From Mesostigma viride (lineage: Eukaryota > Streptophyta > Mesostigmatophyceae > Mesostigmatales > Mesostigmataceae), in assembly GCA_009746045.1 (NCBI GenBank), contig RPFO01000154.1, positions 3,371,763 through 3,435,762 of the forward strand: DNA of 64,000 bases, written 5' to 3'. Below the pieces are notes generated by a model. That model was given only the letters and a program-made list of their open reading frames with translations. It ran no database searches and had not been told where the DNA came from. Below are positions 63,381-64,000 of the stretch, one piece after another. Numbering within the stretch: position 1 is the first letter of the stretch; each line of letters starts with the position of its first letter. The translations under genes were made by a program, and so were the position numbers.

Positions 63381-64000
63381 TCAGTCAAGCCCACCACGGT
63401 CACCCGCGGGCGCCACCTGGTTTTCCTTGTCGCTGTCACTGTCGCTGTCGCTCACAATGATGAGCTCTGGCACCCTGCTGGCAGCAGCACCGTCGTCAGC
63501 CCGCTGTCGGCTCGCGATGACAGCGTCGTCACCGTTAGTGTAGTAAACAGGTGACAACCCGTCGTTACCACCCCGCGGGTTATACCTTGGCACCTCGCGG
63601 TCGCCAAGCTCCTCGTCGCCTAGATCAGCGACCCCCACAGCGCCCACCTCAAGGTCACTGTCGTAACCCAGAGGGGCGAACTCCTCCCACCGCGTCACTC
63701 GAACGCGAAGAGGTTGGGGCAATTCCTGAAGAGGAACTCTCCTTCGCTCCGGATTCCTGTCGACCCGCGTCGCACGCTGACCTCCAGCGATGGCTTCCTC
63801 AGCCGCCTCGACCTCTGCTAGCCGCCTGTAGCGCTCCGCCCCTCGACGCTCACGTCGAACTGGTCCCGCTGCAAATCCCTCGTCGCCAATTACGCCTGCG
63901 AACGCACGTTGTGCGCCCACACCCGCCGCTGCCTGCACGAACTCGCGTCGCACCGCACCAGCTGGCTCCGCAGCTTCTCCTCGCCTGGCCACCAACTCCG
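63381..64000 (-). CDS. Cop-H ORF0 (pre-gag), open to the window edge
   Basis: More than 200 codons in one frame, from the right edge to a stop at 63381. The internal sequence REFVQAAAGVGAQ and the acidic tail VSDSDSDSDKENQ match Cop-C ORF0 but without its two deletions. Ends about 100 bp before gag. Function unknown. Confidence 0.7.
   Translation of the reverse strand, partial: ELVARRGEAAEPAGAVRREFVQAAAGVGAQRAFAGVIGDEGFAAGPVRRERRGAERYRRLAEVEAAEEAIAGGQRATRVDRNPERRRVPLQELPQPLRVRVTRWEEFAPLGYDSDLEVGAVGVADLGDEELGDREVPRYNPRGGNDGLSPVYYTNGDDAVIASRQRADDGAAASRVPELIIVSDSDSDSDKENQVAPAGDRGGLD

Larger units (their letters stand above)
30515..64000 (-). mobile_element. Cop-H, old copia-type element that hosts the other insertions
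   Basis: Its pieces are 30515-32498, 33534-33645, 43452-44346, 52362-52751 and 63002-64000. Read on the minus strand from right to left they give ORF0, Gag, a shortened integrase, protease-like domain and half of RT, closely matching Cop-C. Each junction is explained by one insertion with its TSD. Both LTRs are outside the window. The copy has stops, shifts and a large deletion. Confidence 0.9.

Overview
This is eukaryotic intergenic DNA made almost entirely of mobile elements stacked inside one another. No cellular housekeeping gene, rRNA or complete tRNA was recognised. Every element call rests on LTRs or terminal inverted repeats (TIRs), target-site duplications (TSDs) and protein motifs read directly from the sequence. 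The mix of chromodomain Ty3/gypsy, several copia-type families, TTAA-inserting and CACTA-like DNA elements, and GC-rich minisatellites would suit a large repeat-rich algal or protist genome, with a green alga my first guess. The taxon cannot be settled from this window.

The base layer is Cop-H, an old minus-strand copia-type retrotransposon running from 30515 to the right edge. Five insertions cut it, and each junction can be read exactly: Cop-A (window start to 30514), FB-1 (a fold-back element at 32499-33533, TSD CAACT), TIR-1 (33646-43451, TSD TCA), Cop-C (44347-52361, TSD CGTTG) and Cop-D (52752-63001, TSD GCATC). Several of these were hit in turn. Cop-A holds the gypsy element Gyp-1 (4188-14983, TSD CATAG) and Cop-B (15378-29746, TSD GGGCC). 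Cop-B holds TTAA-1 (17736-23905) and MITE-1 (25956-26446). TTAA-1 holds CACTA-1 (18259-22173). Cop-D holds TTAA-2 (59600-61298), which splits an RNase H codon run at a duplicated TTAA.

The copia-type elements look like one unusual lineage. Their LTRs begin AGTT and end AACT instead of TG and CA. Pol reads integrase, then an aspartic-protease-like domain, then reverse transcriptase (RT) and RNase H, whereas canonical copia places protease before integrase. The protease motif is DTNAQ, DTQAQ or DTNSQ instead of DTG or DSG. The RT box is HGDD instead of YVDD. The last two integrase acids lie 29-31 residues apart instead of about 35. An extra reading frame precedes the capsid part of Gag. The best copy is Cop-C, whose pol is open for about 1,197 codons and is in frame with gag across a single UGA. 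FB-1, a 1-kb palindrome with no protein domain, has the same AGTT/AACT ends and 5-bp TSD, so it may be a parasite of this integration machinery.

Gyp-1 is a minus-strand chromovirus-like gypsy element with near-identical 572-bp LTRs, protease-RT-RNase H, an integrase with a C-terminal chromodomain, a leader ORF resembling the RNase H1 hybrid-binding (viroplasmin) domain, and a 2.3-kb unknown ORF region after pol. TIR-1 is a 9.8-kb element with 29-bp TIRs and no recognised transposase. It carries two 8-bp minisatellites, a polyglutamine ORF, a GC-rich tandem array and one unknown gene of about 500 codons. Many reading frames are broken even in elements with identical LTRs, so either trans-mobilised defective copies or uncorrected sequence errors must be considered.
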